Shown here piece by piece: positions 43,554 through 52,808 of a DNA stretch of 64,000 nucleotides. Location of the stretch: positions 62,001-126,000 of the forward strand of contig NZ_FNAU01000003.1 in assembly GCF_900102025.1 (NCBI RefSeq). Reading direction: 5' to 3'. Below the pieces are notes generated by a model, which had not been told where the DNA came from, ran no database searches, and saw only the letters and a program-made list of their open reading frames with translations. The position numbers were made by a program, and so were the translations under genes. The number at the start of each line of letters is the position of its first letter. The first letter of the stretch is position 1. This DNA comes from Actinobaculum suis. GTDB taxonomy: Bacteria; Actinomycetota; Actinomycetes; Actinomycetales; Actinomycetaceae.

Positions 43554-45558
43554 TCTGCCTTCCGGTTGTTCGCAAATCTGCTTGCGAATCTGATAGCGAA
43601 TTACCCAGAATTTGCCCGATAACGGGCGATATCTGCCCGGCGATGGAGGCGGCAGTGAGCGGGCGGCCTGGCGCTGCGCCTACTGCCCCGAGCGCCGGTG
43701 CAGTATCCGCCGCGCGAGCATACTCCGGTTCTTCCACTAATTGCCACCCAAATTCGCAGTCGGCCGCGCGCGCCGCCGCCCGGCCGTGTATATGCGCCGC
43801 TGCTGCCGCCAAAAGCGCGGCCCCGCCCGGTTGTTTCGCTGTTTGCGGATGCATGGCCAGCAGAGCCGCGATGGCTCCAGCCAGAACGTCCCCACTGCCA
43901 GCAACTCCCCGCCACCCGGGGGCACCTCCTTGCGCGTAGGCTTGCCCGCCCGGGCTTGCCACAATATCGACGGCGCCTTTCAGCACCACGGTAGCGCCCG
44001 TCAGGCGGGCAATTTTCCGCGCATAAAGCAACGGCGTGGCTTCGATCGTCTCCCGACTTGTGGGATGGCCCAAAGCTGCCAATAGCCGCGCGGCTTCCCC
44101 CGCGTGCGGGGTGAGTACCGCATATTCGGGCAGGCGGCCGCCCGGGATTTCAGCGAGCAGGCTGGCAATATCGTCCAGGCAGCCGGCGTCGATTACCACC
44201 GGTACCGCGGTAGAGATAGCCTCCTGCGCCGCAGTATCTGCCGGTACGGCTGGTTCTGCGCCGCAGGCCGGTTCTACGGGGGCAGCCAGCTCTACGCCGG
44301 CGGCCAGATCGGCGGGCACGGCTGGTTCTACTGGTTCTGCGCCGCGGGCCGGTTCTACGGCGGCAGCTGTTCCTTCACCCAAAGCCGGTGTTGCGGGCGC
44401 TACGGAGGTCTGCAAGCCCAAGGTGTGGCGCAGGAGCTGGCTCCCACCCGGTGGGTTGCCCGAACCTACGCAATAGGCTTGCACGCGGCCCGGGGCAAGC
44501 ACCACGTCCGGGTAGCGGGCCGCAATCAACTTACCTACGGCGGCTTCTCCCAGGTAGCGCACGTAACCGGGCCCCATGGCCCGAGCCCCCTTGGTAGCGA
44601 GCAAGCCTGCGCCCGGGTAAGGCGCGCTACCGGCCAGAATGCCAGCCACGCCACGCGTATATTTATGTGCTTCCGGGCCGGGAATATCCAACAGATCGGC
44701 AACGTCCGCATCGCTAAGAGTAGCTACTGCCCACTGCCCGAGCGTGGCCGCAAAACCTAGTTTTACCAGGTCAATTTTGCCGGCATAGCCGCAGGCGGGT
44801 GGCACCACTAGCCCGGCCTTGGCGGCGCCCATGGTCACCGTGATATGGGCACGCAGGGCGGGGCCGGGCACAGCGCCCGTATCCGGATCAATCCCCGAAG
44901 GGGTATCGACCGCTACCACGAGCGGCTCCATTGGGGAAGCATCAAGTTCAGCGTTGAGAACTTCCAAAACACTGGCGATCGGTTCGCGGGCCGGCCCGCG
45001 AGCGCCAATCCCCAGCAGACCGTCGATCCACACAGCCGCCCGGCTAGCTTCCGCACCGGCCACTGCCGCCAAATCGGCGGCGGAAAGTTCCGGCGCGGCC
45101 ACAGCTGGCGCGGCAACTGCCGGCGCAGACTCAGCCGGCGTGGTTCGTGCAGGCGCACGCTTACCCGGTGCGTTCCCAGCAGTCCCAGACTCAGCCGGCA
45201 CAGTATCAGCTACCGCGACCGCGGGTGGTGCCGGGTAGGCACCGGGAGCGAGGCGCGCACCGGCTCGCTGCGCGGCAGCCAGGCCGGCCGCATGCACTTG
45301 CGGCGCGCATAATATAAGCCGCACTTGGGCGCCCCGCGCAGCTAGGTGCGCGGCGGCATAGAGGGCATCCCCGCCATTATTGCCGCCGCCCACGAACACC
45401 GCGATGGGGGCTCCTACCAAGCGGATCCGGCGAGTGCGTAACTCCCAAATGATCCGATTGGCCAGCGCCCGCGCCGCCCGCTTCATTAGCGGCACGCCCG
45501 CCGCCAAGAGCGGGGCTTCTGCCGCCTGTACCGTAGCCACCTCGTATGTTCTCACCAT
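43537..45558 (-). CDS. nnr: Bifunctional NAD(P)H-hydrate repair enzyme
   Basis: 673 residues. The N-terminal epimerase domain has VFVGGGNNGGDALYAA and VVAVDTPSGIDPDTG. The C-terminal ADP-dependent dehydratase has LTPHAGEAARLLA, VVLKGAVDIVASP and GVAGSGDVLAGAIAALLAM. It repairs damaged NADHX and NADPHX. Several Ala/Pro/Glu/Val-rich insertions are present (about residues 110-160 and 400-450, the latter with VEPA/AEPVxPA repeats), making it about 130-170 residues longer than usual. It heads the leftward alr-tsa run. Confidence 0.94.
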   Translation of the reverse strand: MVRTYEVATVQAAEAPLLAAGVPLMKRAARALANRIIWELRTRRIRLVGAPIAVFVGGGNNGGDALYAAAHLAARGAQVRLILCAPQVHAAGLAAAQRAGARLAPGAYPAPPAVAVADTVPAESGTAGNAPGKRAPARTTPAESAPAVAAPAVAAPELSAADLAAVAGAEASRAAVWIDGLLGIGARGPAREPIASVLEVLNAELDASPMEPLVVAVDTPSGIDPDTGAVPGPALRAHITVTMGAAKAGLVVPPACGYAGKIDLVKLGFAATLGQWAVATLSDADVADLLDIPGPEAHKYTRGVAGILAGSAPYPGAGLLATKGARAMGPGYVRYLGEAAVGKLIAARYPDVVLAPGRVQAYCVGSGNPPGGSQLLRHTLGLQTSVAPATPALGEGTAAAVEPARGAEPVEPAVPADLAAGVELAAPVEPACGAEPAVPADTAAQEAISTAVPVVIDAGCLDDIASLLAEIPGGRLPEYAVLTPHAGEAARLLAALGHPTSRETIEATPLLYARKIARLTGATVVLKGAVDIVASPGGQAYAQGGAPGWRGVAGSGDVLAGAIAALLAMHPQTAKQPGGAALLAAAAAHIHGRAAARAADCEFGWQLVEEPEYARAADTAPALGAVGAAPGRPLTAASIAGQISPVIGQILGNSLSDSQADLRTTGRQSEVGD

Positions 45559-45624
45559 ATTTCTAGTTTAGGCGCGCGCGCCATTTTTTAGCGGTTTGGT
45601 GTCAATTTTGTATACATTTTGTTT

Positions 45625-47478
45625 TTATTCCACCGTCACAGACTTGGCGAGGTTGCGTGGCTTATCGACGTCGTACCCCTTAGCCGCGGCCATTTCGGAA
45701 GCAAAAATCTGCAAGGGCAGCACGGTGACCAGCGGCATCATGAGAGTCGGGGTGGAGTTAGGCACCCAGAAAACTTCTTCCGCGAACTCGCGCACCGATT
45801 CGTCCCCGGCTTCGGCGATCACGATCGTCACCGCCCCGCGCGAACGCACTTCCTGCAAATTGGAAAGCACCTTAGCGTGCAACTCGGGCCGGCGCGGCGT
45901 CGGCACAATAAAGAACACCGGCAACCCCGGTTCTACCAGGGCGATCGGACCGTGTTTGAGCTCACCGGCCGCAAATCCTTCCGCGTGAATATAGGCGATT
46001 TCCTTCAGCTTCAGCGCCCCTTCCAAGGCCACCGGATATCCCACGTGCCGGCCCAAGAACAACACCGAAGTAGCATCCTTCATTTTTTGGGCCAGGGCGC
46101 GAATATCAGCCTCTTGCTCCAATACTTTGGTAATCCGGCCGGGCATTTTCCCGAGCTCATCCAAATAGTGCGCGATTTCGTCTTGGTATTTATTGCCCCG
46201 CAACTGCGCCAAATAAAGACCCAGCAGATAAGTGGCGGCAATTTGCGCCACGAAAGCCTTCGTGGAAGCCACCGCGATTTCCGGGCCGGCATGGGTGTAA
46301 AGCACCGCGTCCGATTCGCGGGCAATCGTCGAACCATAAGTGTTTACGATCGCCAACACTTTCGAACCTTGTTCGCGGGCGTGCCGGATCGCCATGATCG
46401 TGTCCATGGTTTCCCCGGATTGGGAGATTGCCACCGTCAAAGTTTTTTCGGATACCACCGGGTCCCGGTAGCGGAACTCGGAAGCAAGTTCCACCTCCAC
46501 GGGGATGCGGCACCAGTGTTCGATCGCGTATCGGGCCACTTGGCCGGCATAAGAAGCGGTGCCCGCGGCAATCACCACGATCTTGTCAATCCGGCGCAAA
46601 ACATCGGGCGAGATCCGCATCTCATCGAGTTCCAGTTTGCCGTCTGCCATCCGGCCCCGCAGAGTCTCGGCTACCGCCGTCGGCTCCTCGTGAATCTCCT
46701 TATCCATAAAGGTGGCGTACCCGCCCTTGACGGCAGCCGAAGCATCCCAATCCACCGTGAACGGCCGACCCGCGGTTGGCTCCCCGGCAAAGTTGTACAG
46801 CTCTACCGTATCCGGGCGCAAAACCACCACCGTATCTTGCGCGATTTCCAAAGCCTGGCGGGTTTCCCCCACAAAAGCAGCCACGTCAGATCCGAGGAAA
46901 TTCTCCCCGTTTCCCAAACCCACTACCAACGGGGAGTTACGCCGCGCCGCCACTACCAGCCCGCTGCCGTCCACAGCCACCAGGGTGAAAGAACCTTCCA
47001 GTACATTGGCAAGCCGCAGCATGGCATCTTTTAGGTCTCCGGTTTGAGCCAAGAAAACCGCGAGCTGATGGGCGGCGATCTCCGTATCCGTTTCCGAGAC
47101 GGGTTCAATCCCCTGCGTTTCCCGCAACTGCTGGGCCAGCTCCCGATAATTTTCGATAATGCCGTTATGTACTACCGCTACTTTGCCGTCAAAAGACAGG
47201 TGCGGGTGAGCATTGGTATCCGAAGGGGCGCCATGCGTAGCCCATCGCGTGTGCCCAATGGCAGAAATACCGGTGCCGGTTTTCGCGGCGAGGGCCTGCC
47301 GTAAATTATCGAGGCGCCCAGCACGTTTCGTGACGGCAATTTCCCCATTTTCGTTCACGAGTGCCACGCCCGCAGAGTCATATCCGCGGTATTCGAGGCG
47401 CGCCAAACCGGCCAGCACTACATCTTGAGGTCTATTACTAGCGGGGCTTGAACCCGCGTATCCTACGATTCCACACAC
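45625..47478 (-). CDS. glmS: Glutamine-fructose-6-phosphate aminotransferase
   Basis: 617 residues. Makes glucosamine-6-phosphate for cell-wall synthesis. Cys2 (MCGIVGYAG) is the glutaminase nucleophile. GHTRWATHGAPSDTNAHPH, HNGIIENY and the SIS domains (CGTASYAGQVARYAIE-like, and ISQSGETMDT) follow, ending PRNLAKSVTVE. Residues 10-18 are a small insertion between the N-terminal strand and the first helix. No glmS ribozyme is seen upstream; the divergent coaA start is only 77 bp away. Confidence 0.97.
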   Translation of the reverse strand: MCGIVGYAGSSPASNRPQDVVLAGLARLEYRGYDSAGVALVNENGEIAVTKRAGRLDNLRQALAAKTGTGISAIGHTRWATHGAPSDTNAHPHLSFDGKVAVVHNGIIENYRELAQQLRETQGIEPVSETDTEIAAHQLAVFLAQTGDLKDAMLRLANVLEGSFTLVAVDGSGLVVAARRNSPLVVGLGNGENFLGSDVAAFVGETRQALEIAQDTVVVLRPDTVELYNFAGEPTAGRPFTVDWDASAAVKGGYATFMDKEIHEEPTAVAETLRGRMADGKLELDEMRISPDVLRRIDKIVVIAAGTASYAGQVARYAIEHWCRIPVEVELASEFRYRDPVVSEKTLTVAISQSGETMDTIMAIRHAREQGSKVLAIVNTYGSTIARESDAVLYTHAGPEIAVASTKAFVAQIAATYLLGLYLAQLRGNKYQDEIAHYLDELGKMPGRITKVLEQEADIRALAQKMKDATSVLFLGRHVGYPVALEGALKLKEIAYIHAEGFAAGELKHGPIALVEPGLPVFFIVPTPRRPELHAKVLSNLQEVRSRGAVTIVIAEAGDESVREFAEEVFWVPNSTPTLMMPLVTVLPLQIFASEMAAAKGYDVDKPRNLAKSVTVE

Positions 47479-47555
47479 CTGAAAAAATATAGCGCGGCGC
47501 GGCCCGCCATAAAAGTAGTGCGTACAAACTGTGCGAATGCAGGTAACCTTGGGGC

Positions 47556-48500
47556 ATGACCAGCACCCACCTCGTCTCTTTTACCCATGACGAATGGAGC
47601 GCGCTCGCTACAAATTCGCCGCTTCCGCTCACACACGCGGATGTGCGGCGGCTGAAAGCTTTGGGAGATCCCATTGATTTGGCTGAGGCGGACGCAATTT
47701 ATCGGCCCCTTTCCGCCCTTTTGCAAATGTATACGCGCGAAATTGGGGAACTGCACCAGGCTACTTCCCAGTTTTTGGGGCTCACCGAACGGCGCACCCC
47801 TTTCGTGATTGGGATTGCTGGTTCGGTGGCGGTAGGTAAATCGACGACGGCGCGGCTTTTGCAAGAATTACTTCGGCGCTGGCCGTTAACCCCGAAGGTG
47901 GAACTCGTAACTACGGACGGGTTTTTACTGCCGAATGCGGAGTTGGAACGCCGCGGGATTATGGACCGGAAAGGCTTCCCGGAATCTTATGACCAGGCCG
48001 CGCTCCTCGATTTTGTGCGGCAAGTAAAATCCGGGCGCGATCATGTTTCGGCACCGATTTATGACCACGTAACCTACGATATTGTGCCCGATGCCATGCT
48101 TACCGTGCATCATCCGGATATTTTGATTCTGGAAGGGCTGAACGTGTTACAGCCGGCGCGGGTTTTCCCGGATGACCCGCCAGATGTGGATCAAACCGTG
48201 GTTTCGGACTTCTTCGATCTTTCGATTTATGTGCATGCCGAACCCGATGATTTGGAACGCTGGTATCTAGACCGCCAATTCAAGCTCCGCGATATCGCGT
48301 TCTCCCAGCCGGACGCTTACTTCCACCAGTTTGCGGATATGCCCGATGACGAATTGCGCGAACGCTCCCGCAATATTTGGCGGACCATTAACTTGCCGAA
48401 CCTGCTGGAAAACATCGAACCCACGCGCCACCGCGCCGATATTACTTTGCGGAAAGGCCCCGACCACCGGGTAGAAGAAGTCTTGATCCGCAAACTGTAA
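47556..48500 (+). CDS. coaA: Pantothenate kinase, type I
   Basis: 314 residues. Phosphorylates pantothenate, the first step of CoA synthesis. The P-loop is GIAGSVAVGKSTTARLLQ; VELVTTDGFLLPN, RKGFPESYD, ILEGLNVLQP and DFFDLSIYVHA are all family signatures. ATG 47556 follows TTGGGG. It is divergent from glmS and convergent with glmM, and appears to be a single-gene unit. Confidence 0.97.
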   Translation: MTSTHLVSFTHDEWSALATNSPLPLTHADVRRLKALGDPIDLAEADAIYRPLSALLQMYTREIGELHQATSQFLGLTERRTPFVIGIAGSVAVGKSTTARLLQELLRRWPLTPKVELVTTDGFLLPNAELERRGIMDRKGFPESYDQAALLDFVRQVKSGRDHVSAPIYDHVTYDIVPDAMLTVHHPDILILEGLNVLQPARVFPDDPPDVDQTVVSDFFDLSIYVHAEPDDLERWYLDRQFKLRDIAFSQPDAYFHQFADMPDDELRERSRNIWRTINLPNLLENIEPTRHRADITLRKGPDHRVEEVLIRKL

Positions 48501-48537
48501 AGGCGTGCCGGGCATGTGCGGATAAGCAAGGCCTGCC

Positions 48538-48587
48538 CACTCTCGCCCCGGCAGGCACCGCGCACTCTCGCCCCGGCAGGCACCGCC
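48538..48587. repeat. 25 bp tandem duplication between coaA and glmM
   Basis: CACTCTCGCCCCGGCAGGCA plus five more bases is repeated at 48538-48562 and 48563-48587. GCCTGCC (48531-48537) can pair with GGCAGGC (48550-48556), so the duplication includes one arm of a weak hairpin. Confidence 0.85.
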
Positions 48588-48650
48588 GGATCGGGCCGCT
48601 CAGCAGCTCGATCCGGCCAGTTGCCGGCTATCGCAGGGCCCAGCTACCTG

Positions 48651-50000
48651 CTACCGCAGGGCGAGATTTTCGCGCACTACGTCTGCCAGTTCTTCGGCCA
48701 CTGCCTGCGCCTCGGTTTCGGTTCCGGCTTCCACCATGACGCGCACCAGCGGCTCGGTGCCCGAGGGGCGCAGCAACACTCGCCCGGTTTCTCCCAGTTC
48801 GGCTTGTGCGTCTCGCACGGCTTTTTGCACCTGTTCGTTGGTGGCTGCGGCCGTCTTATCGACGTCGGGAACATTAATAAGTACTTGCGGCAAGCGCGTG
48901 ACCACAGAAGCAAGTTCTGCCAAAGACTGGCCCGAAGCGGCCACTTGTTGGGCCAGCATGAGCGCGGTGAGCGTGCCATCGCCCGTGGTGGCATGTTGCA
49001 TTGAAATCACGTGCCCGGACTGTTCCCCGCCCAGCGAATAGCCATTTTTACGCATTTCTTCGAGCACGTAGCGGTCTCCCACCCCGGTTTGCACGGTGGA
49101 AATCCCGTGTTCCTTCATAGCCAGTAGCAAGCCCAAGTTCGACATCACCGTCACTACCAGGGTGTTTTTGTTTAGCCAGCCGAGTTTATGGGCGGCGATC
49201 GCGAGGATCGCCATGATTTGGTCGCCATCTACCAGGTTGCCGTTACCATCGGCGGCCAGGCACCGATCGGCGTCGCCATCAAAAGCCACGCCGAAATCGG
49301 CGCCCTGTTCCACTACTGCCCGGCACATGCTTTCCGGGTGGGTAGAGCCGCAGTCGGCGTTTATGTTGTAGCCGTCCGGGTTGGCGTTAATTACGACGAC
49401 GTCTGCCCCCGCTTTCCGGAAAGCTTCCGGCGCCACGGCGCTAGTTGCTCCGTTGGCACAATCAACAACGATTTTCAGGCCGTCCAAACGGGTGTTGACC
49501 GTGGATACGAGGTGGTCAATATATTTTTGGTCCGCATAGGCGCTGGTATCGGTAACCCGGCCGATGCCCGCACCGATTGGCCGGCCCCATTCTTGGCCGA
49601 GCAGGCTTTCTATTTCGTCTTCTTTGGCGTCTTCTAGTTTAAAACCGCCGCGGGCGAAGAATTTGATGCCGTTATCTTGCATGGGGTTGTGTGAGGCGGA
49701 GATCATTACGCCCAAGTCGTAGTCGCCTTCTGCGGTCAAGTAGGCAATTCCGGGGGTGGGAATGGTATCGACGTGTTCAACGTCTACCCCGGCTCCGGAA
49801 AGGCCAGCGGCAACGGCCTGACCTAGCATCCCGCCCGAGACGCGAGAATCTTGCCCGATCACCGCACGCGGGCGGCCTTCGCCACTAAAACCACGGGTGA
49901 GCACCCGGGCCGCTGCTTCCCCGAGCCGCAGAGCTAACTCTGCGGTCAAATCCCGGTTAGCAAGTCCTCGTACTCCGTCTGTTCCGAAAAGCCTCGGCAT
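48651..50000 (-). CDS. glmM: Phosphoglucosamine mutase
   Basis: 449 residues. Converts glucosamine-6-phosphate to glucosamine-1-phosphate. It starts [15 protein letters not shown]; the phosphoserine loop is [18 protein letters not shown], the metal loop [12 protein letters not shown], and the sugar and phosphate loops [10 protein letters not shown] and [14 protein letters not shown]. It acts after GlmS, which lies 2.5 kb away on the same strand. Confidence 0.97.
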   Translation of the reverse strand: MPRLFGTDGVRGLANRDLTAELALRLGEAAARVLTRGFSGEGRPRAVIGQDSRVSGGMLGQAVAAGLSGAGVDVEHVDTIPTPGIAYLTAEGDYDLGVMISASHNPMQDNGIKFFARGGFKLEDAKEDEIESLLGQEWGRPIGAGIGRVTDTSAYADQKYIDHLVSTVNTRLDGLKIVVDCANGATSAVAPEAFRKAGADVVVINANPDGYNINADCGSTHPESMCRAVVEQGADFGVAFDGDADRCLAADGNGNLVDGDQIMAILAIAAHKLGWLNKNTLVVTVMSNLGLLLAMKEHGISTVQTGVGDRYVLEEMRKNGYSLGGEQSGHVISMQHATTGDGTLTALMLAQQVAASGQSLAELASVVTRLPQVLINVPDVDKTAAATNEQVQKAVRDAQAELGETGRVLLRPSGTEPLVRVMVEAGTETEAQAVAEELADVVRENLALR

Positions 50001-50448
50001 ATTTTCTCCCTGCTCTGTGCCTTCCCTACGCTGCGCGGCCGCAGTTTTTAACTATTGGCATCTTCTCCGCGCGGCCGGTACACGAGGGGCGTGTACGAGT
50101 GTGCGCGGGAGACCCGGCCGGCAGTTTGGGCCGGTGCAATTCTCACACCGAAGGCTATTGTACGGCGGCAAGCGGTCCCCTGCTCGCACCCGGCCACACC
50201 TGGCGGTCAAATCTTCTATCAGTGCTGGTAAGGCTATAAATGCGGGCGGGCCGATAAGTACCGGCAGGAAGGAAATGGAAAAACTAGCCGCCGCAAGTGC
50301 GAGCGCCTGGCTCGTACAAACCTACTCGGGTAAAAAGTATCGCTCCGTTACCGAGCTGGTAGCGGAGCGATACTTTTTTCGGGCCGACGGTTGTGCTCGT
50401 GCCGTGCACGCGCACAACCGGGCCGCTATGAAGTTGTAAAAATAGCGT
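50001..50448. other. Spacer between glmM and rpsI
   Basis: 448 bp without a convincing gene. It contains the rplM-rpsI terminator at its right side and the glmM upstream region at its left. No strong promoter consensus could be assigned for glmM. Confidence 0.55.
50332..50379. terminator. Strong bidirectional terminator after rpsI
   Basis: A 12 bp stem AGTATCGCTCCG with CGGAGCGATACT (50336-50347 and 50363-50374), flanked by five A residues on the left and six T residues on the right. Leftwards it gives a classical rpsI terminator with a U5 tail, 70 bp past the stop. Confidence 0.9.
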
Positions 50449-50937
50449 TTAACGCTTGGAGAACTGCGAAGCCTTACGGGCCTTCTTGAGGCCGGCCTTC
50501 TTGCGTTCCACCGCGCGTGCGTCGCGAGTGAGGAATCCGGCCTTCTTCAGTGCCGGACGGTTCGCTTCGCGGTCAATTTCGTTGAGGGCGCGGGCCACAC
50601 CGAGACGCAGCGCGCCAGCCTGGCCAGAAGTGCCACCACCATCGATGCGAGCGATCACATCGAAACGGCCTTCCAGATCGAGCAGAGCGAACGGAGCGTT
50701 CACCAGCTGCTGGTGGATCGGGTTCGGGAAGTAATCCTTGAGCCCACGGCCATTAATCTTCCATTCGCCGGTACCCGGGAGCAGACGCACACGCGCCACC
50801 GCTTCCTTCCGACGGCCGAGCCCATGGCCCGGCACCATTGCAGATACGCCCTGTCCGGTGCGAGGAGTTTCGGTTTCCGTAGTGTAGGAACCCGTGAACT
50901 CCTCTTCCACCTGAGCGTCAACATTCGTTTCTGACAT
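50449..50937 (-). CDS. rpsI: 30S ribosomal protein S9
   Basis: 162 residues. The conserved core is [14 protein letters not shown], then [21 protein letters not shown] and the basic C-terminus [12 protein letters not shown] that reaches the P-site tRNA. The first 35 residues are an acidic, Thr/Glu-rich extension, common in actinobacteria. It follows rplM by 32 bp in a two-gene operon. Confidence 0.97.
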   Translation of the reverse strand: MSETNVDAQVEEEFTGSYTTETETPRTGQGVSAMVPGHGLGRRKEAVARVRLLPGTGEWKINGRGLKDYFPNPIHQQLVNAPFALLDLEGRFDVIARIDGGGTSGQAGALRLGVARALNEIDREANRPALKKAGFLTRDARAVERKKAGLKKARKASQFSKR

Positions 50938-50969
50938 TTATGTAAATCCTGTTCCGAAAAGCTTTGCGC

Positions 50970-51413
50970 CTACTGGGCAATCTTCTTGAGCTCGTACGGC
51001 TCCGGTTGTTGAGCAATATGCGGGTGTTCGGCACCTGCATAAACCTTGAGCCGCGTCATCTGCTTGCGGCCGAGGCGCGTACGCGGGACCATGCCCTTCA
51101 CTGCTTCCTGAACGGCACGCTCGGGCCGGGTTGCGAGGAGCTCGGCATAAGATGTGGCCTTCAAACCACCCGGGTAACCGGAGTGGCGGTAGGACATCTT
51201 GTCGCGGAGCTTGCTTCCCGTCAGAGCAACCTTCGATGCGTTAATAACAATCACGAAATCGCCGGTATCGGCATTCGGAGCAAAAATGGGCTTATGCTTC
51301 CCACGGAGCAGGGTGGCAACCTGTGCTGCCAAACGCCCGAGAACAATATCTGTGGCATCAACGATGTACCACTTACGGTCAATGTCTCCGGGCTTAGGAG
51401 TGTACGTGCGCAC
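50970..51413 (-). CDS. rplM: 50S ribosomal protein L13
   Basis: 147 residues of usual length. It has [38 protein letters not shown] and [15 protein letters not shown]. Assembly-initiating 23S-binding protein. First gene of the rplM-rpsI operon. An in-frame GTG or TTG further upstream is not needed to complete the domain. Confidence 0.97.
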   Translation of the reverse strand: MRTYTPKPGDIDRKWYIVDATDIVLGRLAAQVATLLRGKHKPIFAPNADTGDFVIVINASKVALTGSKLRDKMSYRHSGYPGGLKATSYAELLATRPERAVQEAVKGMVPRTRLGRKQMTRLKVYAGAEHPHIAQQPEPYELKKIAQ

Positions 51414-51812
51414 TTGCGTAGCCTTCGTTTCTCGTTAGGGTCTCGCTACGCTGCTGATCAAGCACACAGTTATCCTGCCTAGCCGATTCTGTACCGCCGC
51501 GGTTAAGAAGCTTCCGGGCGAAGCGAATTGACGAGCGCTCTGCGCGCGCGAGACCTCAAATGGTCATTTAAAATCTTTGTTGGGCATTGGCACGGCGAGT
51601 GGGAAAAGCACCGTACTCACTTCGCACAACAACAATCCAGGATACCGGGAAGAGGCACAACCGTCAAAGATTAAGTGCGTGTGTGAGGCTTTCCACCGCG
51701 CGCGTCCGCGGCTCACTCGGCAGCATTCATCCGCGGCTGACTCAGCAGCATTCATCCGCGGCTGACTCAGCAGCATTCAGCCGCGGCTCACTCAGCAGCA
51801 TTCGCGTCTTGC
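51414..51812. other. Spacer between rplM and truA, holding a 25 bp repeat array
   Basis: 399 bp without a gene. The rplM promoter must lie in its left part, but no clear boxes were found. The right part (51706-51826) is a tandem repeat array that runs into the truA stop. Confidence 0.6.
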
Positions 51813-51826
51813 TCAGCAGCATTCAT
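51706..51826. repeat. 25 bp tandem repeats running into the truA 3' end
   Basis: The unit CCGCGGCTGACTCAGCAGCA plus TTCAT recurs with an exact 25 bp period at 51706, 51731, 51756 and 51781, then a diverged copy at 51806-51826. The last copy carries the truA stop (51813-51815) and its final codons (DECC). Confidence 0.9.
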
Positions 51827-52808
51827 CCCGGCGCTGGCGAGCCTGTTGGGCGCGCTGCGCATAACCTTCCGGTTCGGGATAAATAACATTTTCCAAGGTG
51901 AGCGGATGCGCCGGAGCTACCACTACTTCCCCGGTGCGGTTACATTCTGCTAGGCGGCGCCAGGGCCACTCAATATCCCGTGCCCCACTCCCCACGCGCA
52001 GGAGCGCCCCCACGAGCGTGCGCACCATGGAGTGGCAAAAAGCATCGGCCCGGGCATGAATGAGTAATTGTTGGCCGGCTCCGCCTCCGAGTTCTACCAC
52101 ATCCAACCTTTGCAAAGTGCGGATCGTGGTAGCTCCTTCGCGCGGCTTGCAATATGAAAGGAAATCGTGGGTGCCGAGCAGGCCGCGCGCGGCAGCGTTC
52201 ATGGCGGCCACGTCTAGCGGTTCTTCGCCCCACCACAAAACGTCGTGGCGGCGCAACGGATCAGCCGGCCCGGTGCATACCCGGTACGTATATTCGCGGG
52301 CCAATGCTGAAAACCTGGCATCAAAATCTGCTGGTACTTTCCGGACTTGGCGTACGACGACGTCGGACACCCCGCGCGGCACGTTTAGCCGCACCGCGGC
52401 ACCGGTCCCCGCGGGCGCTGCAGCATTATTCGCCCCCGCGGTATTGGCCGCAGTGCCACTCGTACTGCTTCTAGCGGCAGCCATGGCGGCCCGGTATTCG
52501 CGCGATAGCACCCCGGCCAGGCGGGTGCGTAATACAGTTCCCGGGCATCTTCCGGCCCGGTCCCGCAAAGTGGCAACTGCCTGCGCGCTTAGGTCGGCGT
52601 GGGCCACTTGCCCGCGCGCGTGCACCCCGGCGTCGGTCCGGCCCGCCACGGTGAGCGTTACCGGTTCCCGTAAAATGGTTTCTAAGGCAGTTTCGAGTAC
52701 GCCTTGCACGGTGCGCAGGCCGGGTTGGCGCGCCCACCCGTGAAATCCTGTGCCATCATAGGCAATATCGAACCGAACCCGTACTGTTTGCGCTACCGTA
52801 TCTTCCAT
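51813..52808 (-). CDS. truA: tRNA pseudouridine(38-40) synthase
   Basis: 331 residues from ATG 52808. The catalytic aspartate is in VAGRTDAGVHARGQVAH; FDIAYDGTGFHGWARQPG, ALAREYTYRVC, DFLSYCKPREGATT and FCHSMVRTLVGALLRVG are typical. An Ala/Ser/Thr-rich insertion (about residues 108-135) lengthens it. GGGAGA nine bases before 52808 supports this start. It shares the CCATGG at 52805-52810 with the start of the divergent ROK gene. The last codons lie in a tandem repeat. Confidence 0.94.
   Translation of the reverse strand: MEDTVAQTVRVRFDIAYDGTGFHGWARQPGLRTVQGVLETALETILREPVTLTVAGRTDAGVHARGQVAHADLSAQAVATLRDRAGRCPGTVLRTRLAGVLSREYRAAMAAARSSTSGTAANTAGANNAAAPAGTGAAVRLNVPRGVSDVVVRQVRKVPADFDARFSALAREYTYRVCTGPADPLRRHDVLWWGEEPLDVAAMNAAARGLLGTHDFLSYCKPREGATTIRTLQRLDVVELGGGAGQQLLIHARADAFCHSMVRTLVGALLRVGSGARDIEWPWRRLAECNRTGEVVVAPAHPLTLENVIYPEPEGYAQRAQQARQRRDECC

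Noticed and set aside
45619-47034. 471-codon open frame opposite glmS
   Set aside because: Antisense shadow of glmS with histidine/arginine-rich, non-homologous translation.
47435-47460. T-arm-like stem-loop GCGGG-TTCAAGC-CCCGC on the reverse strand, suggesting a tRNA end
   Set aside because: It lies within the first codons of glmS and there is no acceptor, anticodon or D-arm around it, so it is best read as coding sequence.
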